Shown: positions 45,476-55,647, counted from the first letter of the stretch. The stretch is 64,000 nucleotides of DNA from Halobellus captivus (GCF_007655485.1 NZ_VJXQ01000002.1:1-64000), one strand, 5' to 3'. Program-made: numbers and translations. The notes: generated from the sequence alone by a model not told the origin.

Positions 45476-46765
45476 GTGAGCTCTACACCTTCGGCTGTGC
45501 GAATCCCTCCGCTACCGTACGCCGGTCCGCTGGCGGTGATTGCCTCGAACGCCGTTCTCCTCGTCGGCGTCTTCGCGCTGGGGTGGACCGCTTCCGCCCT
45601 CCTCGGAGTCTTCGTGCTCGAACTCGCTGCCGTGCTGTTCTGGACCGCGGTGAAGATCCCCTTCGCGGCGAAGCGCCCGAACAACGCGATGGGAGCGCAT
45701 CGACTGTTGGGACCGGTACAGGCCAAGCGAGGCGGAATCGGCCTACTGAGGCCACTCCCGGACGTCTACCTCAGAAATCTCCCGACACTCGCGGTTACTG
45801 TCGTGCTCCTCGCACCCGTGGAACTCGGGGCCGCATTCCTCGTGTTCGCCCTTTCGGAGCCCGTCGTTACGACCGAAACGACGGGACAGATCCTCCTTGG
45901 CGGCGTCAGCGTGTTCGTCGGCCGCGGGGTCGAAACCGCGACCCACTACTTCCGCGACGGCGGCTACCGCGATCACTCGCCGCGCTCGGTGCTGTTGATC
46001 CCGTTCAAGCACGTCTTCGCTGTCGGGACGCTCATCTTCGTCGCCGGATCGTTCGACGTCACCAGCACCGCGGTCCTGGCGCTGATCGTCGGCGGAAAAG
46101 TGATCTACGACCTCCGCGCGATCCAGGTCGACCGCGACGACGACAAGCGGGGGATCTTCTACCGGCTGTACGGCAGCGCGGAGACGGAGATCACGCCCGT
46201 TCGGATCGCCGAACCGGACGCCGAGCCGATCGTTCGGATTCGGCCCACGCGACTGACTCGCGTCGCCGACGCGCTCTACCGCGGGTTCACGTACACCGTG
46301 ACCAGCGGCGTCCTCCTCCTGTACGTGATCGGGGCGCTCCTCGCGACGTTCGCTCCGTTACGGCTCGCAGCGTATCCACTCGTGGTGATTCTCGCGCTCG
46401 CCGCGCTCCGCGCCGGTTCGTGGTTTCTCCGCTACGGGACGCTGGAGTTCCGGTGCTACGAGCACGTGCTCGTCGCCTACGACACGTGGCTCGACGAACC
46501 ACAGCAGCGGATCGAACGCGGCGACGTGACCGCCGTCAGCGTTAACACGGACCTCGTCGACCGGGCGTTCGGGACGGCGACGGTCGAATTCGAGCGACCG
46601 ACCGGCGATGGATCCGAGATCCAACTCACCGTTCCGGACCCGGAGGACGTCGAACGCGACGACTCCGAGGGTTCGATGACCGTTCCCCACGTCGAGAATC
46701 CGTCTACCGTCGCCGACGCGCTCGGCGTCGGATGGCAGTACGAGCGGGACGTCGGGGCGTCGTAG
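45476..46765 (+). CDS. DUF6498-type multispanning membrane protein
   Basis: This 429-residue protein has roughly eight hydrophobic segments, for example LAVIASNAVLLVGVFALGW near the N-terminus and VLLLYVIGALLATFA later. The pattern FWTAVKIPFAAKR and HYFRDGGYRDHSPRSVLLIP matches uncharacterised DUF6498 proteins as I recall them. The last 110 residues are soluble and acidic. A GTG at 45476 is used as the start; no ATG fits. Convergent with the helicase gene 31 bp away. Function unknown. Confidence 0.72.
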   Translation: MSSTPSAVRIPPLPYAGPLAVIASNAVLLVGVFALGWTASALLGVFVLELAAVLFWTAVKIPFAAKRPNNAMGAHRLLGPVQAKRGGIGLLRPLPDVYLRNLPTLAVTVVLLAPVELGAAFLVFALSEPVVTTETTGQILLGGVSVFVGRGVETATHYFRDGGYRDHSPRSVLLIPFKHVFAVGTLIFVAGSFDVTSTAVLALIVGGKVIYDLRAIQVDRDDDKRGIFYRLYGSAETEITPVRIAEPDAEPIVRIRPTRLTRVADALYRGFTYTVTSGVLLLYVIGALLATFAPLRLAAYPLVVILALAALRAGSWFLRYGTLEFRCYEHVLVAYDTWLDEPQQRIERGDVTAVSVNTDLVDRAFGTATVEFERPTGDGSEIQLTVPDPEDVERDDSEGSMTVPHVENPSTVADALGVGWQYERDVGAS

Positions 46766-46796
46766 CCTCGAGACTCCTCTCCAGAACGGAGCGCCC

Positions 46797-49250
46797 TCAC
46801 TCGTCCGTCGAAAGCGCGTCCAGCAGACACACCGCCTCCGCCTTCGAGAGCGGATCGTTGGCGTTTCCGCAGTGCGGCGACTGCACGCAGGCCGGACAGC
46901 CGTCCGCGCAGTCGCAATCGGCGATCATCTCACGCGTGCGTCGGAGCAGCGTCTCGATCTCGTCGTAGCCGCTTTCGGCCAGGCCGACACCGCCGGGGTA
47001 GCCGTCGTAGACGAAGATCGTCGACCGCCCGGTGTGGGAGTGATGCGGCGTCGACAGCCCGCCGATATCGCCGCGATCGCAGAGGAACGAGAGCGGAAAG
47101 AGCGAGATCATCCCGTGCTCGGCCGCGTGAATCCCGCCGTTGAAGCCGTACTCGCCGCCCGTCTCCCGCATCTCTCGCTCGACGTCGTCGGGAACCGTGA
47201 AATACAGCGCCGTCGTCCGCAGCGTCGTCTCGGGAAGATCGAGCGTCTCCCGACCGATGGCCTCGCCGCGGCGCGGGTCGCGCCGCTCGAACCCCGTGAT
47301 CTGCTTGCGCATCGTCACCTCGGCGAACCGGATCTCGGTCTCCGACCGCGACGACAGCGACTTCGCCCGGCGATCCTCCTCGACGGTGATGGTCTTGTCG
47401 TGAAGCACGCGGGTGTAGTAGTCGGCCCACGTGGGCTGCAGGATCGCGAGGTCGCGGTCCAAATCGAGCCCGGTCACCTCGTACGTCGTCCCCTGGTGGT
47501 GGTAGATCGCGCCGCGATGGGCGTCACGCAGGGCGTCGGTGAACGACAGCGACGAGATCACCTCGTTCGAGCGCGAATCGAGAAGATCGATCTCTCGACG
47601 TTCGATCGTCCGGAGGCTCATTTCGTGTTGGGGGCTCCCGCCGCCGCTGTGCGTCCAGCGGGTTCCCTCCTCGGTCTCGCGCCGTTCGAGCCGTCCCGCC
47701 TCGGAGAGCGAGCGGACGACGTCCGGGAACGACTCGCCGAAGTGCTGCTCGTCGTCGGCCCGAAGCCAGTTTTCCGCGGCCGCCGACGCGACGTGATCGG
47801 GGAGTAGTTCGTCGTTCGCGGGGTCGCAGACCGCGCGTTCGGGGTCTCCCGTCCAGAACTCCTCTGGATGCCGGAGCAGGTACTGATCGAGTTGGTCCTC
47901 GCCGCCGACGAGCACCACGAGCGCGTCGTCGTCACCGCGTCCGGCCCGCCCGGCCTGCTGGAACGCCGACATTCGGGTGCCGGGATAGCCGTCGATCAGG
48001 ACCGCATCGAGCTCCCCGACGTCGACGCCGAGTTCCAGCGCGTTGGTCGACCAGACGCCACGAACGGACCCGTCGTGCAGCCCCGATTCGATCTCGCGCC
48101 GTCGGTCGTGGTTCAACGCGGCCTGATACGCCGTCACCGACGCCGCCGCGTCGCGTTCGCCGCGCTCGCGGAGGTCGCTGGCGCTCTCGGTGGCGTAGCG
48201 TTCGGCCGTCTGTCGCGCCCGCGTGAACGCGAGCGTCTGCAAGCCGCGAGAGACGAGGTCGACGAAGAGGTTCTCCGCCTCAACGTGACTCGATCGGCGG
48301 CGACCGCTTTCGCGTGTGGTGTTACCGTCGGCTGACGTCGCTACGGACTGCTCGCTGGCGTACTCAGGCGGGTTCCACAGCAGCCAGTGCTTCGTTCCCG
48401 TCGCGCTGGTGTCCTCGTCGACGAGTCGAAAGGTCTCCGCAGCCCTCCCGGTCACCCGTGCGGCGTGTTCCACCGGATTTCCGATCGTCGCCGAGCAGCA
48501 GACGTACTGCGGGTCGCTCCCGAAGCGCTCGCAGATCCGGTCGAGTCGACGCAGCGTCAGCGCGACGTGGCTCCCGAAGACGCCGCGGTAGCCGTGAATC
48601 TCGTCGATCACGACGGTTTCGAGCGATCCGAAGAACCACTCCCAGAGCCGGTGGGCGTGCGGCAACAGCGCGTAGTGCACCATATCCGGATTCGAGAGCA
48701 ACACCGTCGGGCGGCGGTCGCGGACGTCGCGCTTTTCCGACTGCGAGAGCCGCCCGGTGTACTGATCGACCGACACGCGACTGCCGAATCCGAGCCCGCG
48801 TGCCAGGTCCGCGAGCGTCTCTTCCTGATCGGCGATCAGCGCGTTCTGCGGGCCGAGATACAGCGTCCGACCGCCGTGGTCCATCGCCCGCTCGAACGCC
48901 GGGACGGTGTAGGCCAGGCTCTTCCCGCTCGCCGTTGGGGTCGCGAGTACGACGTTCTCACCGTCCCGTACCGCCTCGATCGTCTCCGCCTGGTGTCGGT
49001 ACAGGCGATCGATTCCTCGTTCTGTCAACGACTTCTCCAATCGAGGTTCGAGTTCGACGTCGGCGTACTCGGCGGACGCCCCCTCGACTCGACGGTGGTC
49101 CGTGATCTGATCGGTGTAGTACCGCCGCTGTTTTATCCAGTCGACGAGTTCGTCGATCCCGGCGCGCTTATCCACGGTTATCGGGTCTCTCGGCACGGCG
49201 TATCCGTCACCGTTTCGGTCGGCGACACGGTCCAGCACGACTTTGGGCAC
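46797..49250 (-). CDS. DEAD/H-box DNA helicase with C-terminal zinc cluster (DUF1998, MrfA-like)
   Basis: This 817-residue SF2 helicase has Walker A TPTASGKSLA, motif II VVIDEIHGYRGVFG, motif III CCSATIGNP and motif VI QQAGRAGRGDDD. The C-terminal DUF1998 region ends in a four-cysteine cluster, CDCADGCPACVQSPHCGN, as in the MrfA/Hrq1-type helicases that act on crosslinked DNA. It starts with GTG at 49250, only 19 bp from the divergent GIY-YIG gene, leaving little room for two promoters. A somewhat later start cannot be excluded. Confidence 0.87.
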   Translation of the reverse strand: MPKVVLDRVADRNGDGYAVPRDPITVDKRAGIDELVDWIKQRRYYTDQITDHRRVEGASAEYADVELEPRLEKSLTERGIDRLYRHQAETIEAVRDGENVVLATPTASGKSLAYTVPAFERAMDHGGRTLYLGPQNALIADQEETLADLARGLGFGSRVSVDQYTGRLSQSEKRDVRDRRPTVLLSNPDMVHYALLPHAHRLWEWFFGSLETVVIDEIHGYRGVFGSHVALTLRRLDRICERFGSDPQYVCCSATIGNPVEHAARVTGRAAETFRLVDEDTSATGTKHWLLWNPPEYASEQSVATSADGNTTRESGRRRSSHVEAENLFVDLVSRGLQTLAFTRARQTAERYATESASDLRERGERDAAASVTAYQAALNHDRRREIESGLHDGSVRGVWSTNALELGVDVGELDAVLIDGYPGTRMSAFQQAGRAGRGDDDALVVLVGGEDQLDQYLLRHPEEFWTGDPERAVCDPANDELLPDHVASAAAENWLRADDEQHFGESFPDVVRSLSEAGRLERRETEEGTRWTHSGGGSPQHEMSLRTIERREIDLLDSRSNEVISSLSFTDALRDAHRGAIYHHQGTTYEVTGLDLDRDLAILQPTWADYYTRVLHDKTITVEEDRRAKSLSSRSETEIRFAEVTMRKQITGFERRDPRRGEAIGRETLDLPETTLRTTALYFTVPDDVEREMRETGGEYGFNGGIHAAEHGMISLFPLSFLCDRGDIGGLSTPHHSHTGRSTIFVYDGYPGGVGLAESGYDEIETLLRRTREMIADCDCADGCPACVQSPHCGNANDPLSKAEAVCLLDALSTDE

Positions 49251-49269
49251 CGACGCCCTCGGTGAGCGT

Positions 49270-49821
49270 ATGTCAGAGGAAGGCGACGACGCTGCCGATG
49301 CCCGACGACCAGTCGTCGTCGATCCCGACGCGATCGCTGTGGGGACAGACGCCTTGGGAATCGGCCGCGGAACGGCACCTCCCGGAAGCTACGTGCTCCT
49401 CTTTTCCCTTGAGACGTCCCTGACCACCACAATCGGGGCGCTCGGAGCAGTGACGTTCGATTCCCCCGCGTACGCGTACGTCGGCAGCGCGTTCGGCTCG
49501 AACGGCCTCGGACGCATCGACCGGCATCGACGCGTTGCGGCGGGGGAACACGACGTTCGACACTGGCACATCGATTACTTCGGCGGCCATCCCGACGTCA
49601 CCCTAGACGCCGTCGTCGCGGCGCCGCACGCCGATATCGAGTGCCGAGTGGCGGCGGGACTCCGCGAGCGCGTGGGATCTTCGCCCGAGGGCGTTCCCGT
49701 TCCGTGCGACGGGGTCGGCGCCTCCGACTGTGGGTGTGGATCGCACCTGTTCGCGTTCTCCGGTTCCGATTCTCCCCGTGCGACGGTAGTCGGGACAGTC
49801 GACGAACTCGTCCGTAAATAA
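49270..49821 (+). CDS. GIY-YIG/DUF123 family protein
   Basis: This 183-residue protein has GSYVLLFSLETSL (residues about 38-50) and YAYVGSAFGSNGLGRIDRHRR, which is the DUF123 version of the GIY-YIG motif. HWHIDYF follows, then a Cys pair in DCGCGSHLF. The family, in some genomes fused to endonuclease III, may cut DNA or bind it. Start MSEEGDD at 49270 is preferred to a codon nine earlier, which would overlap the divergent helicase gene. Probably DNA repair, given the neighbour. Confidence 0.8.
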   Translation: MSEEGDDAADARRPVVVDPDAIAVGTDALGIGRGTAPPGSYVLLFSLETSLTTTIGALGAVTFDSPAYAYVGSAFGSNGLGRIDRHRRVAAGEHDVRHWHIDYFGGHPDVTLDAVVAAPHADIECRVAAGLRERVGSSPEGVPVPCDGVGASDCGCGSHLFAFSGSDSPRATVVGTVDELVRK

Positions 49822-49863
49822 CTAACGTATGTGATGAGAGGATAGCCTCACGTCGTGACTTCT

Positions 49864-49900
49864 CGCGCGACGGCCGTCCGGGCAAGGCGGCCGTCGCGCG
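49864..49900. terminator. Strong hairpin after the GIY-YIG gene
   Basis: CGCGCGACGGCCG and CGGCCGTCGCGCG are perfect 13-bp arms around an 11-nt loop, 43 bp past the GIY-YIG stop. No T run follows. The rest of the 49822-50197 gap is AT-rich around 50000-50100 (for example ACTTATATTCTCC) but holds no gene I can support. Confidence 0.45.
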
Positions 49901-50197
49901 TGTGTAGCGTCTGTGACCGTCGAATCGGTCACCAGACAGAGACACGAAGCATCGTGTCCCAGATCGAAAACGCTACCATATGCCGGTTGTCAGAGGCACC
50001 CCGGCATAAAATAATTCGACGTCCTGATACTTATATTCTCCTACTTATACAACCCCTTTACTGGCTGACAGTGTCACTTTCGTAAATAAAGCGTTTTTCA
50101 ACCGATACATCGTTGCTCAGATAGTGCCTGTGCCGAGATTCTTGAAACGTACTGACAGCCATCTGTTAGCTAGTAGCACGTTTCGTATATCCGGACG

Positions 50198-51214
50198 TCA
50201 GTCGAACATTCCGGTCGACATGTAGCGTTCTCCACTGTCCCAGAACACCGTGATGACGAGCGGACAGTCCGTCGACGCGCTCTCGGACTCTTGGACGTCG
50301 CCCGATTGGTCGGACGCCCCAGAACCTGCCTGTCCGGACTTCCGATCGATGATGAACTCGGGTTCGGCGTCGTCGCACTCGATAGTCGGCTCGGCGAGTC
50401 GTTCCGCGACGCGCTTGGCCGCGAGGTTCGACGCGCCGGAGGACTGGCCGACCAGAATGCCCTCCTCGCGCGCGAGTCGCCGACACTCGGCCTCCGCCTC
50501 GTCGATCGTGACGGTCTCGACGTCGTCGAGGAGATCCCGATCGAGGTTCGGGCTGACGAATCCCGGCCCCATTCCCTGGAAGTCGTCGGCACCGGGTTCG
50601 CCGCCCGACAGCACGGCGTTGTCCGCGGGTTCGACGGCGACAATCTCCATCTCGGGGAACTCCTCGCGCAGTCGACGACCGATCCCGGTGATCGTCCCGC
50701 CGGTGCCGACGCCCGCGACGAGGGCGTCGACGCGCCGATCGCCGATCTGGTCCAGGATCTCCTCGCCCGTGGTCAGGTAGTGAGCCTCGGGATTCGCGGG
50801 GTTCTCGAACTGCCGGAGCTGGATCATCCCCTCCGCCTCTTCGAGTTCGTCCGCTCGGTCTTTCGCCTCCGAGATCTCGCCGTCAACGAGTTCGATATCG
50901 GCCCCGTAGGCCTTCATAATCGCCCGACGCTCCGGCGACTTCGATCCCGGCATCACGACCGTGAGGTCGTAGCCCTTCGCGGCCGCGACGACGGAGAGCC
51001 CGATTCCCGTGTTGCCGCTCGTCGGTTCGACGAGCGCGTCGCCGGGTTCGATCTTCCCCTCGCGTTCGGCCCGCTCGACCATCGCGAGCGCCGGTCGGTC
51101 CTTCGCCGAGCCGCCGGGGTTCTTCGATTCGATCTTCGCCGCGATCGTCGCGCCCGGCGGCGAGTCGACGCGGACCAGCGGCGAACCGATGGCCTCCAGC
51201 ACGTTCGCGTTCAT
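50198..51214 (-). CDS. cysK: Cysteine synthase-like PLP enzyme
   Basis: This 338-residue fold-II PLP enzyme makes cysteine from O-acetylserine or a relative and sulfide. The PLP lysine is in SKNPGGSAKDRPA, the substrate loop is EPTSGNTGIGLS, and the phosphate cup is GVGTGGTITGIG. The cofactor-ring serine lies in VGQSSGASN. Between the core and the last strand (VITVFWDSGERYMSTGMF) a Ser/Asp/Gly-rich insert of about 25 residues occurs, common in haloarchaea but longer than in bacteria. ATG at 51214 is used; a GTG six codons upstream is possible. Cytoplasmic. Confidence 0.9.
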   Translation of the reverse strand: MNANVLEAIGSPLVRVDSPPGATIAAKIESKNPGGSAKDRPALAMVERAEREGKIEPGDALVEPTSGNTGIGLSVVAAAKGYDLTVVMPGSKSPERRAIMKAYGADIELVDGEISEAKDRADELEEAEGMIQLRQFENPANPEAHYLTTGEEILDQIGDRRVDALVAGVGTGGTITGIGRRLREEFPEMEIVAVEPADNAVLSGGEPGADDFQGMGPGFVSPNLDRDLLDDVETVTIDEAEAECRRLAREEGILVGQSSGASNLAAKRVAERLAEPTIECDDAEPEFIIDRKSGQAGSGASDQSGDVQESESASTDCPLVITVFWDSGERYMSTGMFD

Positions 51215-51406
51215 CGACTCCACGTTCGTCACTGGGGCACAAGACGGTGACGGCGTCGGCCACGTGATGCCGGTATCCGAGACGCGGTCGCCGAAACGTA
51301 CCGGTGACGTACGCGAGGGCCGACGATACGCGAACAACCGGCGATACGCGAAGGCCGACGATCGATCACCGCGGGGTTTACGCCCGCCGCCGACATATCG
51401 GGGGGT

Positions 51407-51793
51407 ATGTCAGAAGCCGATTCCGAAGGCGGAACGCTCGAAACGATGCGGCCGAACCCCGCGTGGGACGCTGATTCCTACCCAGACGCCGTCGAGGCAC
51501 TCTCAGCGGACGGACTCGTCTTCCGCGTCTGGGGCGGCGACTGGTGCGGTGACTGCCGCGGCCAACTCCCCGACTTCGGGGCCGCCCTCGACGCCGCGGA
51601 GGTTCCCGACGACCGGATTCACCACTACCCGGTGGAAAAGGAAGCGGACGGCAGTAAGACCGGCCCGCTCGTCGACGAGTACGATATCGAACTGATCCCC
51701 ACCGTGGTTGTCGAGCGCGACGGCGAGGAGGTCGCCCGCTACGTCGAAGACGAGGGTGTGCCGATCGCGGTCTATCTCGCTGAACAGTTGTAG
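51407..51793 (+). CDS. Thioredoxin-family protein with WCGDC motif
   Basis: This 128-residue single thioredoxin fold has the active site GGDWCGDCRGQLPDF (Cys at about 47 and 50) and the cis-proline in IELIPTVVV. WCGDC differs from the WCGPC of thioredoxin and is typical of an uncharacterised haloarchaeal group likely to reduce disulfides. No export signal. It is convergent with the DUF255 gene. Confidence 0.85.
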   Translation: MSEADSEGGTLETMRPNPAWDADSYPDAVEALSADGLVFRVWGGDWCGDCRGQLPDFGAALDAAEVPDDRIHHYPVEKEADGSKTGPLVDEYDIELIPTVVVERDGEEVARYVEDEGVPIAVYLAEQL

Positions 51794-51841
51794 ATCCGCT
51801 CTGTGGACCGGCTGTCGGCCGATCGCGAACGACGACTCTCC

Positions 51842-54142
51842 CTACTCCTCGTCGCCGACATCAGGAAGCGACACGTCGCTTTCGACTGATTCGACTTCTG
51901 CGCCGACTGCTCCGTCCGCAGCGTCATCGAACCATCCGAGTGCCTCCCCCAGCGAGTGCGTCGGCGGCGAGCACGTCCGATCCTCGCAGACGTAGATCGT
52001 CGGCTCGTCGCCTCGCATCTCCCGCCCCTTCCAGACCGCCGGGATCTCCGTGACCCCGAGCGCGTCGAGCCAGTCATCGAGGTCGCCGTCGCTCGGCGGG
52101 CGTGGGGAGACGGTCGCGTCCGGGAGGTACGTCGTCGCCAGTGACTCCCGAACCGAATCGGGAAGGGGAATCGGCCCGGGAAGCGGGGCCGATTCGCGCG
52201 AAACCGACGCGTCCGACCTATCGGCAGCGTCGGCGGCGACGACGACTTCCGTTCCGCCCCGCGTCCGCTCGTCTGCCGCCAGCGCCAGCGAGACGTGTTC
52301 GAGCGGCCGCCCGCGGATGCGGTTCGCGTGGGTGTCGAGCACCGCCCCGGCGACGTCGCCGAAGTTCTCTCCGGGAGCGAACGCGTCGAGATCGAGGAGC
52401 AGGCGGGTGGCGACGCCAGCGCTGGAGGGCGTCGACTGGTCCTGTAGCTCCTGCGGTCGGGTGACGAGCGCCTCGCCGTCTGCGGGCGTCAGATACAGCG
52501 TTTTTGCATCGCTGTCGTAGAACTCGCCCACGATCACCCGGGCGAGGTCCAGCGCGAACGCGAGGTGATCGACGTCGCCGGTCGTCTGATACAGGTCGAA
52601 CGCGCCGCGCGCGAGGAACGCGTAATCGTCGAGGTACGCCTCGCCCTTCACGTCGCCGTCCTTGTACCGTCGGGAGAGCCGCTCGTCTCTCTCGTCCCAC
52701 AGGTGCTCGCGGACGAAGCCGAGCGCGTCCGTCGCCAAGTCGGTGTAGGTGTCATCGCCGAGGACGAGCCCGCCGCGAGCGAGACTCGAAATTGCGAGCC
52801 CATTCCAGGACGCCAGAATCTTCTCGTCGCGCGCCGGGCGAACGCGTTCCTCGCGCCGGGCGAACAGCGCGCGCCGAGCGTCTTCGAGACGCTCGACGAT
52901 CTCGCGCTCCTCGCGGTCGTACGTCGCGGCGAGGTCCGGAATCGACGCGTCGATGGTGAGGACCGTCCTCCCCTCGAAGTTTCCCCCGGCCGAGATTCCG
53001 AACCGATCGAGCGCGATGTCGGCGGTCAGTTCGTCGCCGATGGCCTCCCTCGCCTCCTCGGGCGTCCAGACGTAGTACTTCCCTTCTTCTCCCTCGCTGC
53101 GGGCGTCGAGCGTGCTGAAGAGGCCGCCCTCGTCGTGTCTGAACTCCCGCGCGAGGAAGTCGAACGTTTCGCGGGCGATCGTCGCGTACGACTCCCGCCC
53201 GGTGAGCTGATACGCCGAGAGATAGACCCGGGGGATCTCGGCGTTGTCGTACAGCATCTTCTCGAAGTGGGGCACCGTCCACTCGCGGTCGGTGGCGTAG
53301 CGGTGGAAGCCGCCGCCGACGTGGTCGTAGAGCCCGCCCGCCGCCATCGCGTCGAGCGTCGTCGTCGCCGCCGAGAGCGCGTCGTCGGTCCCGCTGCGAA
53401 CGTACGAACGGAGCAACGCGTCGATTCGTCCCGGTTGCGGGAACTTCGGCCCGCCGGACCCGAAACCGCCGTGCTCGCGGTCCGTCGCTCGAAGTGCCGC
53501 CTTCGCGACGGTTCCGAGCGCGCCGCCGTCGTCTGCAGTCCTCTCCGAGGCGGACGGCCCGCTCGATTCCGATGCACCGTTCGACCCCGTCCCCTCGGCT
53601 CCAGTCGTCTCCAACTGATCTCTGAGCGCGTCCGTCCACTGCTGTGCACGGTTTTCGATCTCGTCGCGATCCGACGTCGACTCCCACGACGCCGCGAACG
53701 ACCGGCAGACGTCCAGGAACCCCGGCACGTTTCCGCGTTGCGGATTCTCCTGTTTGGGGAAGTACGTGCCGACGTAGAACGGCTTACCCTCCGGCGTGAG
53801 CCACACGGAGAGCGGCCACCCGCCGCCGCCCGTGACGAGCTGGCAGATCGTCTGGTAGACGCGATCCAAATCCGGGCGCTCCTCGCGGTCGACCTTGATC
53901 GGGACGAAGGAGTCGTTGAGGACGGTCGCGACCGCCTCGTCCTCGAAGCTCTCCTCGGCCATCACGTGACACCAGTGGCACGCGGAGTAGCCGACCGAGA
54001 GGAAGATCGGTCGATCGGTCGCTTGCGCGGCGTCCAACGCGGCCTCGTCCCAGGGCTGCCAGTGCACAGGGTTATCGGCGTGTTGCCGAAGATACGGGCT
54101 CTCCTCCTCGTCGAGCCGGTTCCGTGACAGTGGATCGTCCAT
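51842..54142 (-). CDS. DUF255/thioredoxin-domain protein (YyaL/SPATA20 family)
   Basis: This 766-residue protein has an N-terminal thioredoxin-like domain with NPVHWQPWDE and SVGYSACHWCHVMAEESF (CHWC pair near residue 55). A long alpha/alpha-barrel resembling N-acylglucosamine epimerase/glycosidase folds follows (FEKMLYDNAEI, ILASWNGLAISSLARGG). The family is widely conserved with no settled function. ATG at 54142 (MDDPLSRNRL) matches family starts; 27 upstream codons are rejected. A second CxxxxC (VCEDRTCSPP) lies near the C-terminus. Confidence 0.88.
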   Translation of the reverse strand: MDDPLSRNRLDEEESPYLRQHADNPVHWQPWDEAALDAAQATDRPIFLSVGYSACHWCHVMAEESFEDEAVATVLNDSFVPIKVDREERPDLDRVYQTICQLVTGGGGWPLSVWLTPEGKPFYVGTYFPKQENPQRGNVPGFLDVCRSFAASWESTSDRDEIENRAQQWTDALRDQLETTGAEGTGSNGASESSGPSASERTADDGGALGTVAKAALRATDREHGGFGSGGPKFPQPGRIDALLRSYVRSGTDDALSAATTTLDAMAAGGLYDHVGGGFHRYATDREWTVPHFEKMLYDNAEIPRVYLSAYQLTGRESYATIARETFDFLAREFRHDEGGLFSTLDARSEGEEGKYYVWTPEEAREAIGDELTADIALDRFGISAGGNFEGRTVLTIDASIPDLAATYDREEREIVERLEDARRALFARREERVRPARDEKILASWNGLAISSLARGGLVLGDDTYTDLATDALGFVREHLWDERDERLSRRYKDGDVKGEAYLDDYAFLARGAFDLYQTTGDVDHLAFALDLARVIVGEFYDSDAKTLYLTPADGEALVTRPQELQDQSTPSSAGVATRLLLDLDAFAPGENFGDVAGAVLDTHANRIRGRPLEHVSLALAADERTRGGTEVVVAADAADRSDASVSRESAPLPGPIPLPDSVRESLATTYLPDATVSPRPPSDGDLDDWLDALGVTEIPAVWKGREMRGDEPTIYVCEDRTCSPPTHSLGEALGWFDDAADGAVGAEVESVESDVSLPDVGDEE

Positions 54143-54272
54143 ACCCGCGGTAGGGGAGTCATCGGGAAAAGCGGTGTGACCCACTCGCTCCTGGCGCAGA
54201 AACCCAAGATCGTGCATAATCACTGATCAAAAAAGAGCAACCTTTACACTCCCCTGTGTACGCCATCCGGGT

Positions 54273-55571
54273 ATGTCCAACTCGGAGACGGTGCTTCTCG
54301 TCGGCGGCGGCGGGCGCGAGCACGCGATCGCTCGCGCGCTGTCGTCGGATGCGGCGTGCGAGCTGTACGCGTGTGCGAGCAACCGAAACCCCGGAATCGC
54401 CTCGCTCGCTGCGGGGTTCCGGACGATCCCGGAGACGGCAGTCGAGGACGTCGTCGCCTACGCGACCGACGTCGACGCCGACCTCGCCGTCATCGGTCCG
54501 GAATCGGCGCTGGAGGCGGGCGTCGCCGCCGCGCTCGACGACGCCGGAATCTACACGTTCGGGCCCGACGCCGAGGCCGCTCGGATCGAGACGGACAAGG
54601 CTTTCCAGCGGGAGTTCATGGAGGCCGAATCGATCCCCGGCTGCCCGGATTACGCCGTCTTCGACGATACGGAGGCCGCCTGTGAGTACATCGACGCCTA
54701 CGACGGCGACCTCGCGGTCAAGCCCGCGGGTCTCACCGGCGGCAAGGGCGTGAAGGTCATCGGTGACCAGGTGGACCGAGAGGGAGCCAAGGCCTACCTC
54801 CGAGAGAACGACTACGAGGAGGTCGTCCTCGAAGAGCGCCTGATCGGCGAGGAGTTCACCGTCCAGGCGTTCGTCGCGAACGGCGACGTCCGACCGACGC
54901 CCGCCGTGCAGGACCACAAGCGCGCCTACGAGGGCGACGAGGGCCCGAACACCGGCGGGATGGGAAGCTACAGCGACGCCGGGCCCGAGTTGCCCTTTAT
55001 GACGAGCGAGGACTACGCCGACGCCGTCGAGATCCTCGAAGCCGTCGTCGATGCGCTGCCGGAGTACAAGGGGATCCTCTACGGGCAGTTTATGCTCGGT
55101 GCCGAGGGCCCCAGGGTCGTCGAGTTCAACGCCCGCTTCGGCGACCCGGAGGCGACCAACACGCTCCCCGTCCTGAACACGTCGTTCCTCGACGTGCTCA
55201 CCGCGGCCCGCGACGGCGAATCGCTACCGCGACTCGAATTCGCGGGAAAGGCGACCGTCTGCAAGTACGCCGTTCCCGAGGGTTATCCCACGAATCCGAA
55301 AAGCGGCGCGAAGATCACCGTCGACGAGGAGAGCGTCGGCGAGGCGCTCCTCTTTTACGCCAGCGTCGACGAGCGCGAGGACGGCCTCTACACCACGACC
55401 TCGCGCTCGTTCGCGGTCGTCGGCGTTGCCGACTCGATCGCGGACGCCGAGGAGCAGGCCGAAGACGCGCTCGCGGCCGCTGGCGACGGCCTGCGCGTCC
55501 GCCACGACGTCGGCACGGCCGACCTCGTCCAGCGTCGGATCGACCATATGAACGAACTCCGCGGCGAGTAA
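54273..55571 (+). CDS. purD: Phosphoribosylamine-glycine ligase
   Basis: This 432-residue purine biosynthesis enzyme joins glycine to phosphoribosylamine using ATP. It opens with VLLVGGGGREHAIARAL, has the ATP-grasp lysine region LAVKPAGLTGGKGVKVIGD and the metal-binding VVEFNARFGDPEATN near residue 290. Length is normal. A TATA-like CCTTTACAC lies about 30 nt ahead of the ATG, so the mRNA may be leaderless. No other pur genes are adjacent, as is usual in haloarchaea. Confidence 0.97.
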   Translation: MSNSETVLLVGGGGREHAIARALSSDAACELYACASNRNPGIASLAAGFRTIPETAVEDVVAYATDVDADLAVIGPESALEAGVAAALDDAGIYTFGPDAEAARIETDKAFQREFMEAESIPGCPDYAVFDDTEAACEYIDAYDGDLAVKPAGLTGGKGVKVIGDQVDREGAKAYLRENDYEEVVLEERLIGEEFTVQAFVANGDVRPTPAVQDHKRAYEGDEGPNTGGMGSYSDAGPELPFMTSEDYADAVEILEAVVDALPEYKGILYGQFMLGAEGPRVVEFNARFGDPEATNTLPVLNTSFLDVLTAARDGESLPRLEFAGKATVCKYAVPEGYPTNPKSGAKITVDEESVGEALLFYASVDEREDGLYTTTSRSFAVVGVADSIADAEEQAEDALAAAGDGLRVRHDVGTADLVQRRIDHMNELRGE

Positions 55572-55647
55572 GCCCGCAAGCGGCGGGAGGTCATCCTCCC
55601 GCGGTCGACGAGCGAACCTTTTGGTTTCTCGGCCACAACGAACGGTC

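Noticed and set aside
52565-54127. 520-codon frame on the plus strand
   Set aside because: It is antisense to the DUF255 gene, Arg/Glu/Val-rich and without family features.
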